This document shows, one piece after another, positions 26,507 through 34,346 of a stretch of 64,000 bases of DNA. How positions within the stretch are numbered: position 1 is the stretch's first letter; every line of letters begins with the position of its first letter. A program made the translations under genes and the position numbers. Below the pieces are notes generated by a model. It was not told where the DNA came from. It made no database searches and saw only the letters and a list, made by a program, of their open reading frames with translations. The DNA is from AP-15 sp963774345 (GTDB taxonomy: Bacteria; Pseudomonadota; Alphaproteobacteria; ATCC43930; CGMCC-115725). The stretch covers positions 62,001-126,000 of the forward strand of contig CAVZFB010000056.1 of assembly GCA_963774345.1 (NCBI GenBank), read 5' to 3'.

Positions 26507-26767
26507 ATGGATCTGATTACCAAGCTGCCGGGGATGTCGGATGACGCGCTCACCAATCTTCGGACGAACGCCAAACGGCTCCAGCAATCCGGGACGACGG
26601 CCCAGCGGACCGATGCCGCCGCCTTGCTGCCGGCGGTCGAAGCCGAGATGGGGGCGCGCCGGCTGGCGCGGGTGAAAGCAACCCGAATCGCCGTGCCCAA
26701 GGAGCGAGCGCGCCGGCCGCGAGTCGTCAAAGAGCCCCGGGGCGAGACGGCCAACGAGCGGGAATGA
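26507..26767 (+). CDS. Small basic hypothetical protein (86 aa)
   Basis: The protein begins MDLITKLPGMSDDALTNL and continues with a helical region ending AALLPAVEAEMGARRLA, then a tail rich in Arg, Lys and Pro. The helix-plus-basic-tail layout suggests nucleic-acid or membrane-surface contact, but this is only composition. AGGAAAG lies seven bases upstream. I recall similar short proteins in alphaproteobacteria without function. Confidence 0.6.
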   Translation: MDLITKLPGMSDDALTNLRTNAKRLQQSGTTAQRTDAAALLPAVEAEMGARRLARVKATRIAVPKERARRPRVVKEPRGETANERE

Positions 26768-26846
26768 GTGAGACCGCGGGGCGGCCGGGGTTGGAGCGGC
26801 GGTCGAGACGGTATAATTCGCGTGGAATTTAATTGGGGGTCGGCGA

Positions 26847-27626
26847 ATGTCGGTTGATCTGACCGTCGAGGGTGCGGTCGCCAAAGTCGTCTTGAATCGC
26901 CCGGAAAAACTGAATGCGCTCAACGTCGAGATGCGCGAGAGCCTGTGCGAGTACTTCGCCAGATTGCGCTACGACGATGCGGTACGGGTGGTGATCGTGA
27001 CCGGCGCGGGCAGGGGGTTCTGCTCGGGTGCCGATGTCGACCGCATGGCCGGGCAGCATCACGATCTGCGCGGCGGGCGGCAACGGCTGCAGCAGGGCGG
27101 CCATACCTTCATCCGCGCGTTGCACGCCATCGAGAAGCCGGTGATCGCCGCAGTGCGCGGCCCGGCGGTAGGCATCGGCTGGAGCATCGCGCTCGCCTGT
27201 GACCTCGTCGTAGCGTCGAAGACCGCGCGGTTTTCGCAGATTTTCCGGCGCATCGGCTTGGCGCCGGACGGCGGCGCGATCTGGTTTTTGACCCGCCGGC
27301 TCGGCATGGCAAAAGCCAAGGAGCTAGTGTTTTCAGCCCGCTTTGTCGAGGCCGAAGAGGCGCTGGCCCTGGGCCTTGTCAACCATGTCGTCGAAGATGA
27401 CCAGCTGATGGTCAAGACCGAGGCGCTAGCGGCCGACCTCGCCGAGGCGCCGACTTTTGCGCTCGGCCTGGCCAAAAAGCTATTTCACGCCGCGGTCGGC
27501 CCTAGCCTCGATGAATATCTCGATATCGAAAGCCTGGTGCAGCCGCAACTGCACTTGACCGCCGACAACGCCGAAGGCGTCACCGCCTTCCGTGAGAAGC
27601 GCGCGCCGAAGTTCGTCGGCCGCTGA
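26847..27626 (+). CDS. Enoyl-CoA hydratase/isomerase family protein
   Basis: The 259-aa crotonase-fold protein shows NRPEKLNALNVEMRESL, the oxyanion-hole segment GAGRGFCSGADVDRM, and AAVRGPAVGIGWSIALACDLVVAS. In hydratases two Glu residues act. Here the second region reads IGLAPDGGAIWFLTRRLG, with Asp in place of the second Glu, as in many isomerase- or PaaG-like members. It acts on acyl-CoA thioesters in the cytoplasm; which one is not clear. Confidence 0.88.
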   Translation: MSVDLTVEGAVAKVVLNRPEKLNALNVEMRESLCEYFARLRYDDAVRVVIVTGAGRGFCSGADVDRMAGQHHDLRGGRQRLQQGGHTFIRALHAIEKPVIAAVRGPAVGIGWSIALACDLVVASKTARFSQIFRRIGLAPDGGAIWFLTRRLGMAKAKELVFSARFVEAEEALALGLVNHVVEDDQLMVKTEALAADLAEAPTFALGLAKKLFHAAVGPSLDEYLDIESLVQPQLHLTADNAEGVTAFREKRAPKFVGR

Positions 27627-27706
27627 CGCCGAGGTGCTTAAGCCCGGGGTGTGGGTGCGCCGTGTAAGCACGCGGTTCGCGAGCAAGGTGTTCTTGTGAC
27701 CGTCTT

Positions 27707-28639
27707 TTATGGCGGATCGCGGTCGAGCACTTCCTGAATCCGCTTGGGATCGACGCGGATCTCGACCCCCGCGCGTTCCTCCTGGAGCAGCATCGGCGAG
27801 CGCGAGTCGCGCTGGCCCCATCCGCGGTTCAGCGCCTCGGACAATTCCGCCAGCGCCAGGTTGGCGACTCGCATCGGTACGTTGAAATCGCGGCCGAGTT
27901 GGGTGGCGAGCGTCACATCCTTGTGCGCCAGACGCAGCGCAAAGGCGGCCGGGTCGTAGGTGCCGGGCAGGAACTGGTCGATCAGCCCGTCAAAGGTGCG
28001 CCGCCGGCCGGTCGCACCATCGCGCACCGCCTCCCATAGCGCGAGCGGCTCGACCCCGGCCTTGACCCCGACGGTGAACATTTCAGCGAGTGCGGTTTGG
28101 ATGCAATAGCCGGCGCCGTTGTGCACGAGCTTGGCGACCGAACCGGCGCCGATCGGGCCGACATAACGCGCCTTGTCGCCCATAGTGTCGAGCACGGCCT
28201 TGTGGCGGTTGAAGATCTGCTCGTCGCCGCCGACCCACAGCGCGAGCTTGCCGGTGCGCGCGCCGCGCGGCCCGCCGCTGACCGGCGAGTCGAGCATGTA
28301 AGCGTCGCGCTCGGCAAAGGCGGCGTTGATCTTGCGCACGGTGGTCGGCGAGTTGGTCGACAGGTCGAAATAAGCTTTACCGCAACTCATGCCGCTGAGG
28401 ATGCCGTTTTCGCCGAGCGCTACCGCTTCGACTTCGGGCGGGCCGGGGAGTGAGGTGAAAACGATTTCCGAAGCCTCGGCGACGGCGCGCGGCGTGTCGG
28501 CCCAGACGGCGCCGGCGGCGAGATAGGGCTCGGCCGCGGCGCGGCGCAGGTCGTGAACGACCAGATCGTGCCCGGCCTTTTGCAGATTGGCCGCCATGCC
28601 CGAACCCATCATGCCTAAACCGATAAATCCGATTTTCAT
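27707..28639 (-). CDS. NAD(P)-dependent beta-hydroxyacid dehydrogenase (HIBADH family)
   Basis: The 310-aa enzyme has the N-terminal cofactor loop IGFIGLGMMGSGMAANLQKAGHDLVVHD, the substrate motif DSPVSGGPRGARTGKLALWVGG, and the catalytic Lys region GSVAKLVHNGAGY. These features define 3-hydroxyisobutyrate/tartronate semialdehyde reductase-like enzymes. GGGAGGG precedes the ATG. The CMD-like gene lies 34 bp upstream on the same strand. Confidence 0.9.
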   Translation of the reverse strand: MKIGFIGLGMMGSGMAANLQKAGHDLVVHDLRRAAAEPYLAAGAVWADTPRAVAEASEIVFTSLPGPPEVEAVALGENGILSGMSCGKAYFDLSTNSPTTVRKINAAFAERDAYMLDSPVSGGPRGARTGKLALWVGGDEQIFNRHKAVLDTMGDKARYVGPIGAGSVAKLVHNGAGYCIQTALAEMFTVGVKAGVEPLALWEAVRDGATGRRRTFDGLIDQFLPGTYDPAAFALRLAHKDVTLATQLGRDFNVPMRVANLALAELSEALNRGWGQRDSRSPMLLQEERAGVEIRVDPKRIQEVLDRDPP

Positions 28640-28673
28640 CTCGCCCTCCCGCGCGTCTTGGAGTTTGTTGGTG

Positions 28674-28988
28674 CTACAGGACGTCCTTGGCTACCAGGGC
28701 GGCGGTCATCGCCGCCGGCCAGCCGGCGTAAAACGCGAGGTGAGTGATGATCTCGCCGATCTCATCCTTGGTCACGCCATTATCGAGCGCGCGCTGCAGA
28801 TGACCGACGAGCTGCTTTTCGCGGCCGAGCGCGATCAACGTGGCGCAGGTGATCAGACTACGGTCCCGCTTGGACAGCTGGGGGCGTTCCCATACATCGC
28901 CGAACAGCACCTTTTCACTGAGATCGATCAGCTTTGGCACGACGTGACGAACTTGGTCGCGGGCTGCCGAGGGTCGCGATTGCGCCAT
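28674..28988 (-). CDS. Carboxymuconolactone decarboxylase (CMD)-family protein
   Basis: The 104-aa all-helical protein has the family pattern LSKRDRSLITCATLIALGREKQLVGHLQRALDNGVTKDEIGEIITHLAFYAGWP, with the conserved Cys, Glu and His. It is short, like gamma-carboxymuconolactone decarboxylase itself. No other protocatechuate gene lies beside it, so its role is open. GGAG lies seven bases before the ATG. Confidence 0.88.
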   Translation of the reverse strand: MAQSRPSAARDQVRHVVPKLIDLSEKVLFGDVWERPQLSKRDRSLITCATLIALGREKQLVGHLQRALDNGVTKDEIGEIITHLAFYAGWPAAMTAALVAKDVL

Positions 28989-29253
28989 GGTTTACTCCTT
29001 TATTGGAACCAGCAGTTTCCTTCCGTGCCAACCGTAGCACGGCGCCGCCGAACCCGGCCAGACTTACCGGCAGTCTCGCTGGAGCAGCCTTAAAACGGCT
29101 AAGGAGATTTGCGGCGCCATCAGCGGCGCTCGCCGACGGTTGTCAGTTGATAGTGGGCTGTTATCGGCGGAGCCGCGCTCCGCGCGGCGTTGAACGACGC
29201 GAAGGGCAAGGCGGCCGCCTCGCACCGGCCGCCGCGCTATTGTTTATGGAGGG

Positions 29254-29444
29254 CTAGTGTTGGGCGGTCGGTGCTTCAGCGCGGTCGGCCGCCACCTGGC
29301 GGTAGTGCTCGCGCTGCTTCTCGCGCCACGCCGCTCGCTCCTGGGCATCGATCGTGCCGTCGTGGTTCGTGTCGATCTGGTCGAAGCGGGCGCGAAAGAT
29401 TGCATCGCGTTCCCCGGCCGGCATCGCCGCCAACCGATCGAAAT
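29254..29444 (-). pseudogene. 3' fragment of an EF-hand protein gene split by the transposon
   Basis: The minus strand reads RLAAMPAGERDAIFRARF then a canonical EF-hand loop DTNHDGTIDAQE, and ends with APTAQH and a TAG at 29254-29256. It has no start of its own. The 5' part lies beyond the transposon at 32859-33173, and the two join in frame through one copy of the 8-bp target site. The joined 165-aa protein would place the calcium-binding loop at residues 127-138. The insertion has therefore removed the EF-hand from the product. Confidence 0.88.
29437..29444. repeat. Left target-site duplication of the transposon
   Basis: ATCGAAAT lies immediately left of the terminal repeat and is copied at 32859-32866 on the other side. 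Eight bases is the usual duplication length for IS1595-family elements. Confidence 0.93.
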
Positions 29445-29467
29445 GGCGATTATGTACTTGACTGAAA
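29445..29467 (+). repeat. Left terminal inverted repeat
   Basis: 23 bases identical to the reverse complement of 32836-32858; the outer end is GGCGATTATGTACTTGACTG. The match stops at base 24. Confidence 0.93.
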
Positions 29468-29506
29468 GGGTGACGGGTGATATGTTGCCTATCAAGGAGA
29501 TAGGCG

Positions 29507-30486
29507 ATGCAGACCCCCGAACTTCTATCCGATCCGGTCTTCCACGATGAGGACGCCGCCCGCGCCTATATCGAGGAAGTGCGCTGGCCTCACCATGTAA
29601 TTTGCCCGCTCTGCGGCGCTGCCGATAAGATCAACAAGCTCGGCGGCGCATCAATGGGGCCAGGATGGTGGTACTGCGGATCGTGTCAGGACAAATTCAC
29701 CGTCCGCGTCGGCGCGATCTTCGAGCGCTCGCATATCCCGCTGCATAAGTGGTTACTGGCTTATCGGCTGATGGCGTCGAGCAAGAAAGGCGTCTCAGCA
29801 CACCAGCTACATCGCACGCTCGGGATCAGCTACAAAAGCGCTTGGTTCCTCGGGCATCGCATCCGCGAAACGATGCAGGATACCGACCCGGCACCGCTGG
29901 GTGGCGAAGGCAAGATCGTCGAGAGCGATGAGACGTTTTACGGCAACAAACCGGACCGTCCCGAGCCTTGGGTTTTCTCGAATGAGCGCGGCTGGCGCAA
30001 GCGCCGCCCAGGTCCGACGAACAAGCTTGCCGTCCTCACTCTGATTGAGCGCGGCGGCAAATCCCGCTCGGTAAGGCTTCCCGATCTTAAGACCGACACA
30101 ATCCGCCGTCTGATGCTGGAACGGGTCGATCCGCAGAGCAGCTTGATGACGGATGAGGCGACCCCTTACCGCCGCATCGGCAGGCAATTCGCTAGCCACG
30201 AATCGTAAATCACAAGGATGAGGAATGGGCGCGCGGTCTTGCGCACGTCAACACTGCCGAAGGGTTCTTTTCAATCTTCAAGCGCGGGATGGTCGGCGTC
30301 TATCAGCACTGTGACGAGAAGCATTTGCACCGCTATCTCGCCGAATTTGACTTCCGGTACAGCAACCGCGCCGCAGTCGGGATTGATGACGAACAGCGTA
30401 CCCGCCGCGCTATCGCCGGGGCGGAAGGCAAGCGCCTCACCTATCGGCGGACTCGTAGCCAAGTTGGTGCCGCCCCGTCCGCCTGA
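29507..30486 (+). pseudogene. ISXO2-like DDE transposase, frameshifted near its 3' third
   Basis: The first 233 codons give a zinc ribbon (CPLCG, WYCGSCQDKFTV), a helix-turn-helix-like part (GVSAHQLHRTLGISYKSAWF) and two catalytic carboxylates in VESDETFYG and LMTDEATPYR. A stop appears after GRQFASHES at 30208. In another frame the expected end follows at once: NHKDEEWARGLAHVNTAEGF, KRGMVGVYQHCDEKHLHRYL and KRLTYRRTR, to a stop at 30486. Adding one base near 30203 restores the family sequence HESVNH. The third catalytic Glu lies in the detached part, so the product as read is probably inactive. The start ATG 29507 follows GGAGA. Confidence 0.88.
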
Positions 30487-30748
30487 GCCGATTTGGCCGG
30501 ACGGCTCGCCCGACATCGAGCCAATTCAGTTAACATTTTCCTTCGACTAAGTTTGAGGGTGTCCACATATTGTGTGGCGTCATCGCGAGTAGGCATAGAG
30601 AATTTGTTAATCAATCCTCCGAGGCGCGACATATTGCCGCGCAGGGGGGTCGGCGACGTAGTTGCGGAACCCCTGCCACATTTTTGTAGTAGCTTGATCC
30701 ACAAACCGCAAACGCGCTCGGCGCGCACTTTGGGGAAGGAAGCAAGCT

Positions 30749-30970
30749 ATGCGGTTCACTCGACGGGCTACAATCTGCCTATTAGGGTTCAGCTTGCTTG
30801 GAATGAAAAGCGCCGCTGTTACAGATGGATTTGTGACCTTCCAAAAGGCGGCGAACCCCAACTTCTCATTAGTCCAGTATCCTACGGCCCAACAAATTTC
30901 AGCTCTACGAGATTGTCTTTCTGGGAAACGCGAATGTCGAACGATCTCAGAAAGTCCATACCGAGAATAA
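30749..30970 (+). CDS. Possible short exported protein (73 aa)
   Basis: The frame has a good ribosome site (AAGGAAG) and a signal-peptide-like start, MRFTRRATICLLGFSLLGMK, with possible cleavage after KSA. The mature part would be about 50 residues. Its last 89 bases overlap the convergent protease gene, which weakens the case. No family is recognised. Confidence 0.33.
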   Translation: MRFTRRATICLLGFSLLGMKSAAVTDGFVTFQKAANPNFSLVQYPTAQQISALRDCLSGKRECRTISESPYRE

Positions 30971-31352
30971 TATCCATCCGTAGCCCGCCCGCCTTTAATC
31001 CTGCGGCGGATATTGAATTGCCAAATGCGTATTTTTCTCGTGAAAAACAAATCTGTGCAAAGTAGATCGCTGATGGCACATAAACTCCGGTGTATAAGGC
31101 GGTGCCTTCGCCAATTTTCTTCAATGACAACGAAGATGCTAACTGTTCATCTATTTTGCAAACATCCGATCCAGTGTCGATTAACGCTAATAGAGATATA
31201 GCAATCGGACGTGGCATTTCCACAGATGGCGAGTTCCACGTTTCGTCATTACTTAGATCAACCGTTACCATAGGGCTCGGATAATGCCCTTTAGCTTGCC
31301 AATCATTGAGAACTGGACGCAAGATGCCTTTTTTTATCTGCCCGATCTCCAT
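30882..31352 (-). CDS. Retropepsin-like aspartic protease (cargo)
   Basis: The 156-aa protein has the catalytic motif LALIDTGSDV (Asp59-Thr-Gly) and, near the C-terminus, DIILGMDFLRSFDIRV, the paired ILG segment of clan AA proteases. One DTG motif per chain means it would act as a homodimer. No signal peptide is seen. GGAGGGG precedes the ATG. Codon use is more AT-rich than in flanking chromosomal genes. A protease of this type is not needed for transposition, so it is passenger DNA; its target is unknown. Confidence 0.78.
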   Translation of the reverse strand: MEIGQIKKGILRPVLNDWQAKGHYPSPMVTVDLSNDETWNSPSVEMPRPIAISLLALIDTGSDVCKIDEQLASSLSLKKIGEGTALYTGVYVPSAIYFAQICFSREKYAFGNSISAAGLKAGGLRMDIILGMDFLRSFDIRVSQKDNLVELKFVGP

Positions 31353-31434
31353 TTGAGGCTTCCCCTCCCGGAACGGGCGAAATACTATGTGAGGTGTTCG
31401 CGTTTTTAAAGCGGCTCGTGCCTATGACCCCAGC

Positions 31435-31629
31435 TTATCTTTGCGTCTCCTCCTTATGTGACGGCTCGCCAGAGGCGGATCGTACTTTCGACCTCGATCC
31501 CCTAGCTGTCCTGTTCTTCGGCGGCGTGTTGAGGGCGCGCTGTAGGCCGCGCTGGAACCGCTCCGCCATTCCGGGCTCGTCGACAATCTCTGTCTGCTTG
31601 GGCGGTTTCGGCGGTGCCTTGGAGCGCAT
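31435..31629 (-). CDS. Small hydrophilic cargo protein (64 aa)
   Basis: The frame starts MRSKAPPKPPKQTEIVDEPGMAERFQRGLQRALNTPPK and ends in a basic, serine-rich tail. A short helix (MAERFQRGLQRAL) is the only structure I can infer. It begins 18 bases after the stop of the next-listed gene on the same strand, so the two are likely cotranscribed. I recall near-identical small ORFs beside mobile DNA in alphaproteobacteria, without function. Confidence 0.5.
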   Translation of the reverse strand: MRSKAPPKPPKQTEIVDEPGMAERFQRGLQRALNTPPKNRTARGSRSKVRSASGEPSHKEETQR

Positions 31630-31647
31630 TGTGGGCGGAGCCCTGTC

Positions 31648-31848
31648 CTAATCCTCTTCCTGCTGCTTTATAAACCGCTCGCGGATCGCCTGTCTCACCC
31701 CTTCCTCGATCAGCTGCGTCATCACCTTTGGAACGCTGCTGCCATGGGTACCCTTCGTCGAGAGCAGCTCAAGGTATCTGATTGTCGTGAGGGCGAGCGT
31801 GCACGTCCTACGATCAGTTGCCGGTTCACGGGCATCTTCCTTCGTCAT
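31648..31848 (-). CDS. Small ribbon-helix-helix-like protein (66 aa), possible regulator/antitoxin
   Basis: The segment TCTLALTTIRYLELLSTKGTHG followed by SSVPKVMTQLIEEGVRQAIRERF has the strand-helix-helix spacing of ribbon-helix-helix DNA-binding proteins, which often repress their own promoters. I prefer the ATG at 31848; the frame reaches a GTG at 31908. A perfect 16-bp palindrome lies about 60 bases upstream, between this gene and the divergent gene at 31970. The fold and DNA-binding role are inferred from pattern, not proven. Confidence 0.5.
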   Translation of the reverse strand: MTKEDAREPATDRRTCTLALTTIRYLELLSTKGTHGSSVPKVMTQLIEEGVRQAIRERFIKQQEED

Positions 31849-31910
31849 CTTTTGATCGTAGCGCGAATCAGTCTCGAAAGTGAGTTGTTTCCGACGCGAT
31901 TTCAGCACAA

Positions 31911-31926
31911 CATATTCGCGAATATG
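31911..31926. promoter_or_regulatory. Perfect 16-bp palindrome in a divergent promoter region
   Basis: CATATTCGCGAATATG reads the same on both strands. It lies between the minus-strand small gene pair and the plus-strand gene starting at 31970, where an operator for an autoregulator would be expected. The identity of the binding protein is unknown. Confidence 0.5.
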
Positions 31927-31969
31927 GCTTTCTCTCGACTCGCATAGGTGGCGAGCTTACACTCTGACC

Positions 31970-32437
31970 ATGCCGGTTTCCTTGCGCCCTCCAGTGCCGC
32001 CGCACCATTCATTGTCGCTTGATCCGCAGCACGAAGAGGCGCTGTTAGCCTTGTATGGAGGGATTGGTCGCGTAGCCCGTATTGGCAGAATAGGGCATTC
32101 ACTGGCGAGGGCTATAGGTGCTAGCGCTACGGCTGTCATGATAACTAGAACATGTATTCAGAAAATTAAAGCGAAGCATCCAGAGATAGAATTCAGAGAT
32201 CTATCCGCGATGCAAAGCGGGCTCAACACAGGTCGCGTCCATAAACAAGGAGACAGACATCTTGTTTTCTATTATCCCGACCCTTATACTATCGACAGGT
32301 CTATAAAGGCCGTCGTGAAGACCACGACGGAAGGTCAACAACTATTCCTATTATCTATCCATCGACTCGAACCAAGGCGGCTCCGGGCTGGCCTAAAGCG
32401 CGGCGAATGTCTTCGCGATTGGCAGAAGCCAGGATAG
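31970..32437 (+). CDS. Cargo protein of unknown function (155 aa)
   Basis: The ATG at 31970 begins MPVSLRPPVPPHHSLSLDPQ. Helical middle parts (GRIGHSLARAIGASATAVM, IQKIKAKHPEIEF) are followed by a strand-rich C-terminal half: HLVFYYPDPYTIDRSIKAV then VKTTTEGQQLFLLSIHRL. The last segment loosely recalls the strand pattern of BECR-fold RNases found in toxins of mobile elements, but I cannot confirm this without profile search. Low GC relative to the flanks fits its place in the transposon. No ribosome site is obvious. Confidence 0.55.
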   Translation: MPVSLRPPVPPHHSLSLDPQHEEALLALYGGIGRVARIGRIGHSLARAIGASATAVMITRTCIQKIKAKHPEIEFRDLSAMQSGLNTGRVHKQGDRHLVFYYPDPYTIDRSIKAVVKTTTEGQQLFLLSIHRLEPRRLRAGLKRGECLRDWQKPG

Positions 32438-32835
32438 AGAAAGGGCGGCCCATCGGGACCGCCCCTCTGTGTGGTGCGGGGCTCGCATACCACCCGCATA
32501 AGTCCCGTTGATCACCGGGCCACGGCCGCGAGATTCACCGTGTCAACCACACGAGCCGAATGCTATCTCCCGACCGGAGAAGCGCCGAACGATAACAGGT
32601 TTTACCCGAGTTATCCTCACAAAAACGCCATTCTCTCACAAACCGCTCCGCAATTTTCCACAGAACTCTCCACGTACCGTTGAGGCGCGCCAAAATTATT
32701 TAGCAACGCCAAATGGTTGCGAGGTCGGTGTCTGGCGACCTCGCGCGCAACCAAAAATAGCTGTGGGCGGGTCGCGCAAGACCTTGAATTTCTGAGATAC
32801 GCCGGCCTGTCGCGGGCACCTTACCGCTGTTCACG
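32438..32835. other. Non-coding right end of the transposon
   Basis: No convincing gene is present. It holds a hairpin just after the 155-aa gene (32444-32466, GGGCGG..CCGCCC with inner CCC/GGG) that may act as a terminator. A longer one lies at 32715-32752 (GGTTGCG-AGGTCG paired with CGACCT-CG-CGCAACC). The DNA between is AT-rich. Confidence 0.5.
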
Positions 32836-32858
32836 TTTCAGTCAAGTACATAATCGCC
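32836..32858 (-). repeat. Right terminal inverted repeat
   Basis: Exact inverted copy of 29445-29467, directly followed by the second ATCGAAAT target copy at 32859-32866. Confidence 0.93.
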
Positions 32859-33173
32859 ATCGAAATAGGCCTTGCGCCGCTGGAGATCCGCCTTTTCTGG
32901 CGCGGAGAGATTGGGAGCCGCCAGCTGTTCGGTGAGCCTGACCTGGCGTTGCCCGATATTCTGCATGCGGAAATCTCGATACTCATCGAAGGTGATCAGC
33001 TGCGGCGCTGCGGACTGGGCGGCAGGCGTCGTCGCCGCGGGCGTGGCGGCCGTGTTCGTTGCGGCTGCCGGAGGGGCTGCGGGTGCGGCGACGCGTTGCG
33101 CAATCGCGGGCAGGTGCCATAGCGCTGCCGCGAGAAGGGCGGAAGCGGCGGCTGCAAGCGTCCATCGTCTCAT
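32859..33173 (-). pseudogene. 5' part of the split exported EF-hand protein gene
   Basis: From ATG 33173 (GGAGG six bases upstream) the product has a signal peptide (MRRWTLAAAASALLAAALWH, cleavage near AIA-Q), an Ala/Pro/Thr-rich linker and a helical domain (LITFDEYRDFRMQNIGQRQV). It runs into the transposon after residue 105 (KAYFD). Read as it stands, it gains three foreign codons after the target site region (GDYV..) and stops inside the inverted repeat. The missing C-terminus, with its calcium-binding loop, is at 29254-29444. The intact protein was probably periplasmic. Confidence 0.87.
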
Positions 33174-33295
33174 CGGAATCCTCCGTGTGTTCATGAGATG
33201 TTCGGAATAGAACAACCCATGAACACGATTGGCAAGCAGTTTTTTCTGTTTTTGGCTAAATTTTTCTCGGCGTCCGGGACCAGCCGACTGCGAGA

Positions 33296-34336
33296 TCAAT
33301 CCTGCGGCGCGAAACTGCGAAAGATGTGCGGCAGGCGGCGGATGTCCTGGACCAGATCGGGCGGCACCTCGCCGCTGCCGTCCGCACGCAGGGTCAGGGC
33401 GTCGACCAGCCCGCCAAAGCGTTCGCCGATCGCCGTGACGATCTGGTCGTGGCGGCCTACTGCGGCAAAAAGGCGGGCGACGTCATCCGATACTTGCTTC
33501 GCCATCTCGCTCCATTTTCCCTGCCGAACCAGCGCGTTGAGCTTGCGGCCGAGGTCTTCGAGCCCGTGCACTGCCAGCACCGGGTAATAGGCCGGCGTCG
33601 AACCGTAAAACGCGACCCGCTGGCGCACCCATTCGAAGCGGCGCGCAACGGACTGGTCATCGGGCCCGGTGGCGAGAAACCCGCCACCGGAGATTTCATA
33701 TTGAGAGCGGGCGCGGCTGGCTCTCGCAAGACCGGCGTCGATCCGCGGCATGACCTGATCGGTAAGATACTTCCGGGTGCAAAAGCCATGCAGTTTGACG
33801 CCGTCGCATTCCTCGGCTGCGACCTTGAGCATCGCCGGGCCAACAGCGGCGATCATCACCGCCGGCGGGGGCGCGTCGATCGGCTCGGGCGCAAAGTTCG
33901 GAGTCATCAACGTGAACCGATAGTGCTCGCCTTCGAATGCTGGCTTCTCGCCGGTTTTCCAGCAATGCCAGATCGCGCGCAGCGCCTGTACATACTCGCG
34001 CATGCGCGGCGCCGGCGGTGTCCACGGCACCGAAAACCGGCGCTCGTTGTGCGCTCTGACCTGCGAGCCCAAACCGATCGCGAAGCGCCCGCCGGTGGCT
34101 CCAGCGAGGTCCCAACCGACATTGGCGACCGCCATCGGCGTGCGGGCAAAGGCGATCGCCACGCCGGTGTGCAATTCGATACGCTCGGTCGCGGCCCCGG
34201 CAATCGCCAAGGCCAGAAACGGGTCGTGCTTGTTTTCCATCGCGACGACGCCGTCATAACTTTCCGCCTCAACCGCGCGGGCGGCTGTGGCGACCCTGCG
34301 CAGATGCTCCTGCGGCAATGTCGAAAATACGCGCAT
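33296..34336 (-). CDS. LLM-class F420-dependent oxidoreductase-type protein
   Basis: The 346-aa TIM-barrel protein of the luciferase-like family has RIELHTGVAIAFARTPMAVANVGWDLAGATGGRFAIGLGSQ, AAVGPAMLKVAAEECDGVKLHGF and a C-terminal extension typical of the TIGR03617-like group. These enzymes bind reduced F420 or FMN. Whether this organism makes F420 cannot be judged here. GGGAGGGGG precedes the start. The yggS-like gene lies 10 bases upstream on the same strand, so they are likely one transcript. Confidence 0.86.
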   Translation of the reverse strand: MRVFSTLPQEHLRRVATAARAVEAESYDGVVAMENKHDPFLALAIAGAATERIELHTGVAIAFARTPMAVANVGWDLAGATGGRFAIGLGSQVRAHNERRFSVPWTPPAPRMREYVQALRAIWHCWKTGEKPAFEGEHYRFTLMTPNFAPEPIDAPPPAVMIAAVGPAMLKVAAEECDGVKLHGFCTRKYLTDQVMPRIDAGLARASRARSQYEISGGGFLATGPDDQSVARRFEWVRQRVAFYGSTPAYYPVLAVHGLEDLGRKLNALVRQGKWSEMAKQVSDDVARLFAAVGRHDQIVTAIGERFGGLVDALTLRADGSGEVPPDLVQDIRRLPHIFRSFAPQD

Positions 34337-34346
34337 TGCCCCCTCC

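Larger units (their letters stand above)
29445..32858. mobile_element. IS1595/ISXO2-family transposon with cargo genes (3,414 bp)
   Basis: The element is bounded by perfect 23-bp inverted repeats (29445-29467 and 32836-32858, outer bases GGCGATTATG) and an 8-bp direct target duplication. It contains an ISXO2-type transposase gene, then about 2.3 kb of cargo that is visibly more AT-rich than the surroundings. The cargo includes a retropepsin-like protease, two small minus-strand genes and a 155-aa plus-strand gene around a palindrome. It interrupts a chromosomal EF-hand gene. IS1595-family members with passenger genes are known. The transposase frame is broken, so the element may now be immobile unless helped in trans. 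Confidence 0.9.

Noticed and set aside
26466..32820. A 15-base match (CCTGTCGCGGGCACC) at 26466 and again near 32806
   Set aside because: Too short to call a repeat family; only the first copy is part of a hairpin, so chance is likely.
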